Source: Nanobdellota archaeon (GTDB lineage: Archaea > Nanobdellota > Nanobdellia > Woesearchaeales > UBA583). From it: 55,932 nucleotides of DNA. A program made the position numbers and the translations under genes. The number at the start of each line of letters is the position of its first letter. Position 1 is the stretch's first letter. Positions 26,623 to 34,551 of the stretch are shown here, one piece after another. The DNA is taken from the NCBI GenBank assembly GCA_022565615.1, contig JAIUMM010000008.1, positions 1 through 55,932 of the forward strand, read 5' to 3'. The notes beneath the pieces were generated by a model. That model worked only from the letters and a program-made list of their open reading frames with translations. It searched no databases and was not told the origin of the DNA.

Positions 26623-26770
26623 ATCTAAATTATTTATTCATTATTTATAAACTTTTTTAATTACTAGATATATTACAAATTAAAAAATAGTATTATTTTA
26701 AAGAAGATTAGCAATATTTTAGATATTTAAAAGTAAATTGAAAAAATTAAAATAATACTAAACCTAATTT

Positions 26771-27310
26771 TTAATCATTTTTTGTGCTATCTGATTTAGT
26801 AATCCAAAATAATGCTCCAAGTACTAATGCTATTAACAAAAATATCCCCAATGAATTACCTGCTCCTGCTGTAATTGAAGAGAATTGATTAGATATCCAC
26901 TCCCAAATATTAAATAATGAAAACAAAAATACAATTGTGAGTAAAAATACCAACCCCGCAACACTATACTTAACTTTAGGGTTTTCAAAAATAGACATAT
27001 ATCCATCTCCCAAGATTAATCCTAAAACAATCAAAGCACACAAAATAACTACAATAGCCATAGCAGCAGTTGCAAGTGATTGAGCAATGAAATTTACAAC
27101 ATTTACACTAATTACTGCAAAAATTCCAAACACGAATGCAATTACTGCATTAATTTTTCTAGCTGAATTATCTTCATTAGCCCCTCCATGAAATATTTTA
27201 GATTTTTGTAAAATTGCAAATACAATTGCAAAAATTAAAATAAAAGGTGCTAAAACATTAGTAAAACCTGTCTCTATAAGTAGAGTAATTGCATCATTAA
27301 AATCGACCAT
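26771..27310 (-). CDS. Integral membrane protein, 179 aa, about five segments
   Basis: Hydrophobic stretches near residues 16-34 (FTNVLAPFILIFAIVFAIL), 53-75, 79-98, 112-135 and 155-170 indicate about five membrane passes. Short charged loops (KSKIFHGGANEDNSARK) separate them. No motif of a known transporter is seen. Such proteins recur in DPANN genomes beside pilus or surface genes as far as I recall, but this gives no function. It sits between two PRC-barrel genes on the same strand with gaps of about 30 and 150 bases, and may share transcription with the 27340 gene. Confidence 0.65.
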   Translation of the reverse strand: MVDFNDAITLLIETGFTNVLAPFILIFAIVFAILQKSKIFHGGANEDNSARKINAVIAFVFGIFAVISVNVVNFIAQSLATAAMAIVVILCALIVLGLILGDGYMSIFENPKVKYSVAGLVFLLTIVFLFSLFNIWEWISNQFSSITAGAGNSLGIFLLIALVLGALFWITKSDSTKND

Positions 27311-27339
27311 TTTAGTTTTTATTTAAAAAAAAGTTATAT

Positions 27340-27609
27340 TTATAAAATATCTTCTTCAGCAATTACAACAAAGTCTCCAATTGCTATAACTGAGTGAAAT
27401 GGAACTAAATAATCTCCATTTGAATCTCTCTCAACACTTACATCTTGTACATATTTTGTTGGATTTTGAATAGTAAAATCAATAATTTCACCTGATTTAG
27501 TATCAAAGATTAAATCTCCTACTTCTCCAAATCTTTTTCCCCCTTTACTTACAACTACTTTTCCAAGTAACTTTCTTGAGAGGATTTTTTCTTGTTTTGA
27601 ATCTGCCAT
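27340..27609 (-). CDS. PRC-barrel domain protein
   Basis: The 89-residue protein has the classic PRC-barrel pattern: LSRKLLGKVVVSKGGKRFGE, VGDLIFDTKSGEIIDFTI and LVPFHSVIAIGDFVVI. It is a better match than the paralogue at 26353. The first 12 residues are polar. It precedes the five-pass membrane protein by about 30 bases on the same strand, so the two are probably cotranscribed. A scaffold role, perhaps at the membrane or division site, is inference only. Confidence 0.85.
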   Translation of the reverse strand: MADSKQEKILSRKLLGKVVVSKGGKRFGEVGDLIFDTKSGEIIDFTIQNPTKYVQDVSVERDSNGDYLVPFHSVIAIGDFVVIAEEDIL

Positions 27610-27679
27610 AATTATATTTATACTCTCAAGTATTTAAATATTTTTGTTTTTTTATAAGTACAAATACACTGGTACAATC

Positions 27680-28360
27680 TTAAACTTTCATAAAAACTTT
27701 GAAATCCTCAACATATACACAATTTTCAGATTCTTCTCTAATTGAGTTAATTTTAATATCTAAAGATTGTTTATATAAAGGTCCATTTAGTACAAAACTC
27801 TCATATTCTCCTCCTTCACCAATTGGACTTAATGCATATTTTTCCTTAAATAATAATAATTTTTGAATAATATCTTCATTTAAAGTTTCTCCAACAAATT
27901 TCTTTGTTAAAGGATACCCAAATACACCCAATAATACTACTTCAAAATGTAGTGAACTTAACTCTTCAAGCATCTCTTCTTCATTTATCTCCCACAAAGG
28001 ATTAAAACACCAAATATCTAAATCTCTACATATTTTTTGAATTCTACTTGCCTGATATGTACTTTTAATTGCACCTGTAACAATTCCCTCAACACCGTAT
28101 AACTCAATTGTTTCTTGAATTCCTCTTTTCAAATCTTCAAGTTCTTCTTCCTTTTCACCATATGTTTGAACAATATGTTGTTTAATTTGTTGCATCTTAA
28201 GTTGCAAAGAAGTATATTCAAACCCTAATGATTGAAACATATAAGAATATGAATTTCGTGATTTCATAGTTATAGCACACACAATTTCATGCTCTTTTGA
28301 GGCTTTGTACATTGCTAAATGAGAATCCTTACCACCTGAGAAGAGAACTGCTAATTTCAT
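27680..28360 (-). CDS. dph6: Diphthine-ammonia ligase Dph6
   Basis: The N-terminal ATP pyrophosphatase loop AVLFSGGKDSHLAMYKA, GIVTGAIKSTYQASRI and the late EGGEYESFVLNGPLY identify the Dph6/MJ0570 group. The enzyme completes diphthamide on elongation factor 2 by amidating diphthine with ammonia and ATP. The 226-residue length is usual for the stand-alone archaeal form. Diphthamide also needs Dph1/2 and Dph5, which are not in the window. The ATG at 28360 precedes a long AT-rich gap with tandem repeats. Confidence 0.9.
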   Translation of the reverse strand: MKLAVLFSGGKDSHLAMYKASKEHEIVCAITMKSRNSYSYMFQSLGFEYTSLQLKMQQIKQHIVQTYGEKEEELEDLKRGIQETIELYGVEGIVTGAIKSTYQASRIQKICRDLDIWCFNPLWEINEEEMLEELSSLHFEVVLLGVFGYPLTKKFVGETLNEDIIQKLLLFKEKYALSPIGEGGEYESFVLNGPLYKQSLDIKINSIREESENCVYVEDFKVFMKV

Positions 28361-28466
28361 AATATCAAATATAAATTATTTATTTATTATATATCTACGC
28401 ATTAATTTATGCATTAATTTAGCCATTAAGAGTTTTTAGAGAATTTAAGATTTATATTTATAGGTA

Positions 28467-28514
28467 TATTCATATTTATATTCATATTTATATTCATATT
28501 TATATCCATATTTA
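28467..28514. repeat. Four 12-bp tandem repeats upstream of RNase HI
   Basis: TATTCATATTTA occurs three times without change and a fourth time with one substitution (TATCCATATTTA), in a 296-bp gene-free gap between divergent dph6 and rnhA. No gene is seen in the gap. Confidence 0.85.
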
Positions 28515-28570
28515 AACCAATTTAAATTTAGAAATCTTATAAAATAATTAAATTTAAATTAAATTTAAAT

Positions 28571-28601
28571 AAATTCTAATCAAATTCTAATCAAATTCTA
28601 A
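28571..28601. repeat. 11-bp tandem repeat (AAATTCTAATC)
   Basis: Two complete copies and a partial third follow one another, 60 bp after the 12-bp repeat array in the same intergenic gap and just before the rnhA promoter. Confidence 0.75.
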
Positions 28602-28656
28602 AATTCTATTGCTCTTAACACATACTTTTAAAAACTAAATTTTATAAAAATATACT

Positions 28657-29565
28657 ATGATAACAATTTTTTGTGATGGTGCAAGTAAAAAAAATCCAGG
28701 GATTTGTGGAATTGGAGCAGTAATTTCTCAAGAATCTAAAACAATTTGTGAAATAAGTGAGATGATTGGAAACAATTATACCAATAATATTGCTGAGTAT
28801 TGTAGTGTTTTAAGAGCATTATATGAAGTAGTTGAATTAAATTTGCACAATTCTTCAAAATCTATTTCTGTTGTAATGGATAGTGAACTTGTAATTAAGC
28901 AACTTAAAGGAGAATATAAAGTAAAACAAGAACATTTACAAATCCTTCACAAACATATACTCAGTTTTATTTCAAAACATAATTTACAAGTATCATTTAT
29001 TTGGGTTCCAAGAGAACAAAATACAATAACAGATAATTTAGCAAATCAAGGAATTGAAAAAAAAATTCAAACTTCTCCTTTTATATCAAATATATTAAAT
29101 ACAATTGATTTAAAAACATCTAATTCTGCTCAACTACCTTCTGAGAAACAAAAAAATAATCAAAATCAAAATTTTCAGGAATCTTCTTCTAATCAACTTC
29201 TAATTGCTGAGAAAGTATTTTTTTCAAAAACAAGTTGTCTCAAATTTCAAATTTCTAAACGTAAAGAAATGTATATTCACATAGGAACAGTAAAACAACA
29301 AAATTGGGAGTGGATAATTTGTAAATTTAGTGATGTAGAGATTGCTGAAATATGCTCAGTTATTTTAGGAAAAAAAGAAAAATGTGCATTTTTTCATAAA
29401 AATTCTCACAAAGGTGCAAATTCAAGCACTCAAATTTGGTGTAATTCAAATGAAAAAGGATTTTCAATAAAGATTCAAAATCATTCCAAATTATTAAGTA
29501 TATATGAAGCAGATGTGCTTTATGAACTTATGAGAAGAGGAATTTGGGAAATAAATGCATTGTAA
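28657..29565 (+). CDS. rnhA: Ribonuclease HI with extra C-terminal domain
   Basis: Residues 1 to about 140 are a type I RNase H: IFCDGASKKNPGICGIGAV with Asp7, NNIAEYCSVLRAL with Glu47, SVVMDSELVI with Asp75, and TDNLANQ with Asp126, so the four metal-binding residues are present. It would remove the RNA strand of RNA-DNA hybrids. A Ser/Asn/Gln linker (about 145-180) leads to about 115 further residues with KTSCLKFQISKRKEMYIHIG, WEWIICKFSDVEIAEI and SKLLSIYEADVLYELM. I do not recognise this second domain with certainty; it could bind nucleic acid. Short RNase HI proteins lack it. A TTTTAAAAA box lies about 27 bases before the ATG. Confidence 0.88.
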   Translation: MITIFCDGASKKNPGICGIGAVISQESKTICEISEMIGNNYTNNIAEYCSVLRALYEVVELNLHNSSKSISVVMDSELVIKQLKGEYKVKQEHLQILHKHILSFISKHNLQVSFIWVPREQNTITDNLANQGIEKKIQTSPFISNILNTIDLKTSNSAQLPSEKQKNNQNQNFQESSSNQLLIAEKVFFSKTSCLKFQISKRKEMYIHIGTVKQQNWEWIICKFSDVEIAEICSVILGKKEKCAFFHKNSHKGANSSTQIWCNSNEKGFSIKIQNHSKLLSIYEADVLYELMRRGIWEINAL

Positions 29566-29606
29566 AAGATACATACAAATATTATTTTATTAAAAAATAG
29601 ACCACA

Positions 29607-29843
29607 TTAATAAATATAACTCTCAATCATTAATTTTCTTTGTTTAATATCTTTTAAGGAGAGTTCTTGATGATACTCAACAATCTCATTAAAGATACTT
29701 TTAAATAAATCAATTTGAATTAAATCGTAATCTTGCAAAAATGAATTTATATTATCTATAAACTCTTCTAATTCTATTTCTTGTGAAATATAAGAATTAA
29801 ATCTGTTTACAACATGTTGTTTTTTTGAAATAAAATCTTCCAT
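29607..29843 (-). CDS. Hypothetical protein, 78 aa
   Basis: A small protein of predicted helices, acidic and rich in Ile, Phe and Gln (QEIELEEFIDNINSFL, DLFKSIFNEIVEYH). It has no membrane segment, no cysteine and no recognised family. It lies alone between rnhA (convergent) and a membrane protein gene on the same strand. Codon use is ordinary. Real but unassigned. Confidence 0.5.
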   Translation of the reverse strand: MEDFISKKQHVVNRFNSYISQEIELEEFIDNINSFLQDYDLIQIDLFKSIFNEIVEYHQELSLKDIKQRKLMIESYIY

Positions 29844-29911
29844 AGAATTAAAAAAATAAAAAACTATTAATAAATTTTGTAATTATATATTTATACAACT
29901 ACATTATAAAT

Positions 29912-30559
29912 TTACATGAAAAAAGCAACCCCTAAAATCATAAGAGGAATTATTAACAACATAGCAATAATTGCCATTGCAACAACTATTGATACAGCAC
30001 CTGCCAATACTGTTTTAATTACATCCATATTATGTGTAATTGAAATTGTATTAACTACAACTACAAAATAATATACTGTAAATGCAAAAGTAATCATTAC
30101 TGTTACAAAAGCAAATAAAGCTATAAACTCAGAAAATAACCCTGCAAGTATTAAAATAATTGAGTCAATAACTGAAATTATAATATTAAATAATAAAAAA
30201 GGAACTTGAATTACTAAAAATACTTCAATAGTCTTTTTTAAATCCCTACTCCCTCCAAATACCTTAATCCATAAATAACTCCATAAAAAAGATAAAAACA
30301 TAAATACAACAGATAAAACTCCAAAAACCGGAGCTAATAGTAATAAAAATGGTGCAATATTTATGCCTTCAAAAATCAAATCTCCAGAAGGTACAATTAT
30401 TTCAGGTAAAAATGTAAACAATAATACAATTGTCATAGTAATTGCTACTAAAATACTTCCAATTAAAATTGGGTACGTATTATCACTTACTTTTTGAGCT
30501 TCTTTTTTATCTAATTTCCATAAATTAAATGAACTTTTTATATAATCTATATAATCCAT
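29912..30559 (-). CDS. Yip1-like integral membrane protein, 215 aa
   Basis: Five or six hydrophobic segments follow a polar N-terminus (MDYIDYIKSSFNLWKLDKKE): about 30-52, 68-95, 112-140, 143-170 and 185-214. The order of a soluble lead, a tight membrane bundle and a Trp/Gly loop (LWIKVFGGSRDLKKTIEVF) is typical of the Yip1/YIPF superfamily, in which GGSRDLKKT-like loops are common. The family has no defined activity in archaea. The match is by general pattern, so confidence is moderate. The membrane location is certain. Confidence 0.6.
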   Translation of the reverse strand: MDYIDYIKSSFNLWKLDKKEAQKVSDNTYPILIGSILVAITMTIVLLFTFLPEIIVPSGDLIFEGINIAPFLLLLAPVFGVLSVVFMFLSFLWSYLWIKVFGGSRDLKKTIEVFLVIQVPFLLFNIIISVIDSIILILAGLFSEFIALFAFVTVMITFAFTVYYFVVVVNTISITHNMDVIKTVLAGAVSIVVAMAIIAMLLIIPLMILGVAFFM

Positions 30560-30689
30560 AATAAGGTATTAAAAACTCAATATTTAAAAATCTATTGAAA
30601 TATTAAATATGTTTCAATTTACTAATTTACGTATAGTTTGATTTGAAATTCCTACAAAGATATTTAAAAAAAATACAACTATTACTAGT

Positions 30690-32024
30690 ATGGTTTCATT
30701 ATCTTGGATAGATATTCATTATTTGGGAAAAGAAGTAACTTCAGAGCTTGAATACTCAAAAATTGAAAATATTTATGGTAATCATGAAGAATTACACATT
30801 AAATTATATAAATCTGGCCAAAAAAATAGTTTTATTTCTGCTTTTTTAAATAAAGGAATATTCTTAATGAATAATGAAAAATATCAACATAATTCAAAAA
30901 ATATATTTATTCAATTTTTAAGAAAAAAATTAAAAAATGGTATGTTTGAGTGTTGTTTTACATATGAAAGAGAAAGAGTTGTAACACTTAAATTCTCTGT
31001 TAAAAATCAAGAAACTAAAGAATTTGAAACATATTATTTACATATTGAACTCTTTATGGGTGGACAAGTGACATTGTGTAATAATAAAAATCAAATTATT
31101 AGACAACTTAAACAACTCTCAATTCCTCAAAGTTCAAGTCAAAATTTAAATGAGAATTCAAATCAAATCTCTCTTGAAGAAAATTCAAATAATTCTAACA
31201 CATATGAACTCTTTAATACTAAACTTGAAGAGTTAAATCAGCTAAAAAGAGAAAAGAAAAATATAAGTGATTTAAAAGAAGAAAAGAACAAAGTTAATAT
31301 AAATAATTTATTAATTAAAAAAGATAATTTACTTAAAACTCTTACACTTGAAGAAATCGACTTATCTAAAAATCTTCAAGATTCTTTAAAATTTTTAGGA
31401 ATTGGTAAAAAATATATTTTTTATTTAGAATTGTTGCTTAACATTTCAAATCAAACTCCTCTTGAACAAATTGAAACAAATATTCTCAATATACTAATTA
31501 AAGAAATATCAAATTTATTAGAATATTCAAATTCTACTACTTTATTATTTTCTAAAAATTCAAAAGATGATATTCTTCTTCCATTTAATCCAACTGAGCA
31601 AAATTCAAATTTAATTTCTACATCAAAAGAATTTGAATTTGAAAATTTTGAAGAATTATTTTCACTAAAATTAAAAGAACTCTATAAAAAATCTTTTATT
31701 CCTAAAGATACTTCATTAAAAGAACCTGCTAAACTCACTAAACTTAAAAAAAGACTTGAAGATCAAGAAAAAAATTTAAAAAAAATTAATGAACAAAGTG
31801 AAAAGCTAGAGCTTCAAGCAAGTAGTTTTTATGAGCATTATCAAGAACTTCAAAATTTACAAAATAAAATAAACTCAATTATCAAAGAAGAAAATGGGTT
31901 TAAGATACTTAAGGAAAAAATTAAAGAGAATCCAACTCTTAAAAAATTAATTACACAAGTCAATGATAAAGATAAAAGTGTAACTATAAATACTAAAGTA
32001 TTTGAAGAATTGAAAAATAAATAG
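30690..32024 (+). CDS. RqcH/Rqc2-like protein lacking the NFACT-R domain
   Basis: Residues 1 to about 150 follow the NFACT-N pattern of Rqc2/RqcH: WIDIHYLGKEV, FIQFLRKKLKNGMFECCF, YERERVVTLKF (position of the conserved D/E-R pair), and YLHIELFMGGQVTLCNN. A helix-hairpin-helix-like part (KFLGIGKKYIFYLELLL) and coiled coils (about 355-400) follow. The protein ends at VNDKDKSVTINTKVFEELKNK, where family members enter the second coil and the RNA-binding NFACT-R domain. It is therefore about 200 residues shorter than usual. RqcH binds stalled 50S-peptidyl-tRNA complexes and recruits tRNA for C-terminal tails. Whether a separate NFACT-R protein exists cannot be seen here. Confidence 0.75.
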   Translation: MVSLSWIDIHYLGKEVTSELEYSKIENIYGNHEELHIKLYKSGQKNSFISAFLNKGIFLMNNEKYQHNSKNIFIQFLRKKLKNGMFECCFTYERERVVTLKFSVKNQETKEFETYYLHIELFMGGQVTLCNNKNQIIRQLKQLSIPQSSSQNLNENSNQISLEENSNNSNTYELFNTKLEELNQLKREKKNISDLKEEKNKVNINNLLIKKDNLLKTLTLEEIDLSKNLQDSLKFLGIGKKYIFYLELLLNISNQTPLEQIETNILNILIKEISNLLEYSNSTTLLFSKNSKDDILLPFNPTEQNSNLISTSKEFEFENFEELFSLKLKELYKKSFIPKDTSLKEPAKLTKLKKRLEDQEKNLKKINEQSEKLELQASSFYEHYQELQNLQNKINSIIKEENGFKILKEKIKENPTLKKLITQVNDKDKSVTINTKVFEELKNK

Positions 32025-32079
32025 TAATTTATTTTTAAGAGTGACAAATTTTTAAATGTATAATTTAATAAAAATAACT

Positions 32080-32814
32080 ATGGAACAACAAACACTAGAA
32101 TCTCAAATTGAAGCGTTATTATTTTCGTATGGAGATTTTTTATCAATTAAAGAACTTCAAACAACACTTCATGAAGAGAGTGAGTTGAAAATTAAAGAAG
32201 CACTAAAAAAAGTTCAAAAAAAATTCGAACAAGGTTTTTCTTTTATCATTATTGATGAAGGTGGTAGGTATAAAATGAAAATTAGAGAAGAATTTGATAC
32301 CTTAGCAAGTGATTTAATTGCAAATTTAGAAATTCCTCAACACTACTTAAAGGTACTCTCAGTTATTGCATATGAACAACCGGTGAGTAAAACAAGACTT
32401 GCAGAAATTATTGGTAAAAATGTTCAAAGTGAAATAGCATATTTGTATAGAAATAAATTTTTATCATATCAAAAAGTTGGAATTGGAAAATTTTATAGAG
32501 TAACTAAAAAATTTTATGATTATTTTCAACTTGAAGAAGATGAAGATTTTAGAAAAACTGCTGACTCTAATATTACTACATTTTTTCAAAGTGTTGAAGA
32601 TTTAGCAGAGGAATTACAAATTACTGTAGAAGAAGCTAAACATATTTTAGAGATGAAAAATAAATCTAAAGAAGAAACAGAAGAGGACACTAATGAAGAT
32701 GATAATTCTCAAAATAATACTTACGAAGAAAATCAAGGTTTAGAAGAGAAATTTAAAGAAGAAATTGAAGTTAATGAAGATACTAAAGAAGATGAGCATA
32801 TTAAAAAAAATTAA
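32080..32814 (+). CDS. scpB: Segregation and condensation protein B (ScpB)
   Basis: The protein starts MEQQTLESQIEALLFSYGDFLS and has two winged-helix modules. The second carries LKVLSVIAYEQPVSKTRLAEIIGKN, the ScpB hallmark, followed by FYRVTKKFYDYFQL. ScpB pairs with the kleisin ScpA and SMC in chromosome folding. The frame is open from 32056, but a TTTTTAAAT stretch lies 26 bases before the ATG at 32080, so this start (244 aa) is preferred. A very acidic tail of about 65 residues (EETEEDTNEDD) is longer than usual. No scpA or smc gene is adjacent. The 3' end overlaps the PAP2 gene. Confidence 0.88.
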   Translation: MEQQTLESQIEALLFSYGDFLSIKELQTTLHEESELKIKEALKKVQKKFEQGFSFIIIDEGGRYKMKIREEFDTLASDLIANLEIPQHYLKVLSVIAYEQPVSKTRLAEIIGKNVQSEIAYLYRNKFLSYQKVGIGKFYRVTKKFYDYFQLEEDEDFRKTADSNITTFFQSVEDLAEELQITVEEAKHILEMKNKSKEETEEDTNEDDNSQNNTYEENQGLEEKFKEEIEVNEDTKEDEHIKKN

Positions 32815-33337
32815 AAATTTTGATTTAGATTCTTCAAATTCAAATATCTTAAAAATATTAATTAAAGTAATCTCATTTCTAGGATCTTTACAATTTTATG
32901 TTATAATAGTTTTATCAATGTTAGTTATTAATTATGTCTACAATTTTGACTTAAATTATTATCTACATTTATTACTATTTTTACTCACTGTAATGTTTGT
33001 AATTGGACTTCCTCTGCGTGCAATTACGTTTAGAAATAGAACTAATCCTCAAAATCATATTACCTTTTTTGAAAAGCACAATATTATAAGATTCTCCTCT
33101 TTTCCATCATTTCATGCAACAAGAATTACCATTTTATTATTACTTCTAAATTCTCTTTTTATCCAATATTCATTTTTATTAATTATAATTTCAATAATTA
33201 TCTACTTTTTAGTATGTTATTCGAGAATTTTATTGAAAAAACATTACAGTAGTGATATTATAGGAGGAACTATATTTGGAGTAGTATTATGGATGAGCAG
33301 TTTTCTTTTAGTACAGGTAATAACTAAATTAGCCTAA
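32774..33337 (+). CDS. PAP2-family membrane phosphatase
   Basis: Five or so hydrophobic segments and the late PAP2 signature are present: FSSFPSFHATRITILLL (P-S-x-H-A motif) and SRILLKKHYSSDIIGG, which supplies the arginine and histidine of the third motif. The first motif (K-x6-RP) is probably RNRTNPQN- or KHNIIRF-like and is weak. PAP2 enzymes remove phosphate from lipid phosphates such as polyprenyl diphosphate. The gene overlaps the scpB end by about 40 bases; ATG 32774 and ATG 32792 are both possible starts. Overlap suggests coupled translation with scpB, without an obvious functional link. Confidence 0.75.
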   Translation: MKILKKMSILKKIKNFDLDSSNSNILKILIKVISFLGSLQFYVIIVLSMLVINYVYNFDLNYYLHLLLFLLTVMFVIGLPLRAITFRNRTNPQNHITFFEKHNIIRFSSFPSFHATRITILLLLLNSLFIQYSFLLIIISIIIYFLVCYSRILLKKHYSSDIIGGTIFGVVLWMSSFLLVQVITKLA

Positions 33338-33348
33338 ATTTGCAAATA

Positions 33349-34107
33349 CTAATTTTGAACTAAATGAAGTGCATAAGGATTATCATGTCCACCTTTTCTT
33401 AAGATTTTAAATTTCATTAGTTGAGAAAGTTTATTATTTAGTCGGGTTAAAAAAACAGTTTGAGAACTTCCAAGACTAAATTTAATAAACGGATTACTTT
33501 CAATATTAGATAAAACTTCAAGTTCACTTTGAGAAAGTTCCACAAAATTTTTCTCACCAATTCTAATTAGTCTTGTTACGTCATTTACTTGTATACCTTG
33601 AGTTTCTTCTACAACATCTATTCCTATTTCTAAATTTAAAGGCCTAAATTTTGATTCTCTTGCAGAATTTCTCAAACCTAAACTACTTAATTTAGAACGA
33701 GATGATAAAAAACAATTTTCAAAGAATTTGTTTTGCCTATGAAAATAACTGTTTAAATTATCACCATTTAATAAATTACCATCATACTCACCTAGTGGGT
33801 CTATACAATCACCAATTTCTTCTATAGTCATACACCCTTCTCCTAACATAAATCCTCCATAAAGAATTGGAAGTAAAGAATCATCTTTCATAAAGGGAGT
33901 AACATTGTATTTTCCCCTTTGCATTAATTCTTCAAGTCCACTCTTTTCATGTGTTCTTCTTCTTACAAATTCGTCAATCTCTAATTGTGAAAATTCAATA
34001 TAAGAAATTTCCTCTAAAGGACAAAAGTTAGATCTATTCTTATAAGGATTCTTATCATCTTTACTTCTAAAATTTGGTACTAAAACAAGATTTTGAGCTA
34101 AATACAT
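33349..34107 (-). CDS. Hypothetical protein, 252 aa
   Basis: I do not recognise this protein. It has no membrane segment. The N-terminal part contains cysteines (RSNFCPLEE, GEGCMTIEEIGDC) but no ordered zinc pattern. The last 70 residues (ELSQSELEVLSNIES, SQTVFLTRLNNKLSQLMKF, LRKGGHDNPYALHLV) look like a winged helix, so DNA binding is possible. The gene converges with the PAP2 gene (11-base gap) and lies beside atpF on the same strand. Confidence 0.5.
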   Translation of the reverse strand: MYLAQNLVLVPNFRSKDDKNPYKNRSNFCPLEEISYIEFSQLEIDEFVRRRTHEKSGLEELMQRGKYNVTPFMKDDSLLPILYGGFMLGEGCMTIEEIGDCIDPLGEYDGNLLNGDNLNSYFHRQNKFFENCFLSSRSKLSSLGLRNSARESKFRPLNLEIGIDVVEETQGIQVNDVTRLIRIGEKNFVELSQSELEVLSNIESNPFIKFSLGSSQTVFLTRLNNKLSQLMKFKILRKGGHDNPYALHLVQN

Positions 34108-34172
34108 ATATACATAAAATTGAACATAATTTAAAAATATTACTACTATATAGTTATTTCAATGATAAATAT

Positions 34173-34469
34173 TTATTTATCTTTCAATAAATCTACTCCT
34201 AAAGCCTTAATAATCATCTCTCTTAGATTACTTCCTTTTGCATCATCTTGTGATAATATTACAACAAGAGGCTTAGTCATTGTATTAATTTGTTGTTTTT
34301 CTCTTTGAGAGAGTGTATTATAAACTATTTCATCTAAAATTACAATCCCATTATCTTCTTCTTTAGAAATTGCTTTTGAGAAATCTTCGGGTAAAAAAGC
34401 TTTTAATCCTGCAATTTCAAATCCAAACGTGAATTCTGGACTTCCAACAACTACAATTAAGTTTTCCAT
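34173..34469 (-). CDS. atpF: A/V-type ATP synthase subunit F
   Basis: The 98-residue protein has the subunit F pattern: NLIVVVGSPEFTFGFEIAGLKAF, then NGIVILDEIVYNTLS, PLVVILSQ and a C-terminal helix REMIIKALGVDLL. Subunit F is a central-stalk component of the archaeal A-type ATPase. The other subunits are not in this window, so the operon is split, as happens in reduced genomes. The frame can begin at TTG 34475, but ATG 34469 has TTTATAAA about 26 bases upstream and is preferred. The short size and simple motif leave some doubt. Confidence 0.7.
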   Translation of the reverse strand: MENLIVVVGSPEFTFGFEIAGLKAFLPEDFSKAISKEEDNGIVILDEIVYNTLSQREKQQINTMTKPLVVILSQDDAKGSNLREMIIKALGVDLLKDK

Positions 34470-34491
34470 ATTCAAAGTTAAATACTAACTC

Positions 34492-34499
34492 TTTATAAA
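34492..34499 (-). promoter_or_regulatory. TATA box of atpF
   Basis: TTTATAAA on the minus strand is centred about 26 bases before the ATG at 34469 and argues against the upstream TTG. Confidence 0.5.
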
Positions 34500-34551
34500 A
34501 TTTTACAAATCAATACAAAATTTTATTAATCATTTGAAATATAATAATACT

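Noticed and set aside
28467-28601. CRISPR-like array
   Set aside because: The units are 11-12 bp, directly adjacent with no spacers, and extremely AT-rich.
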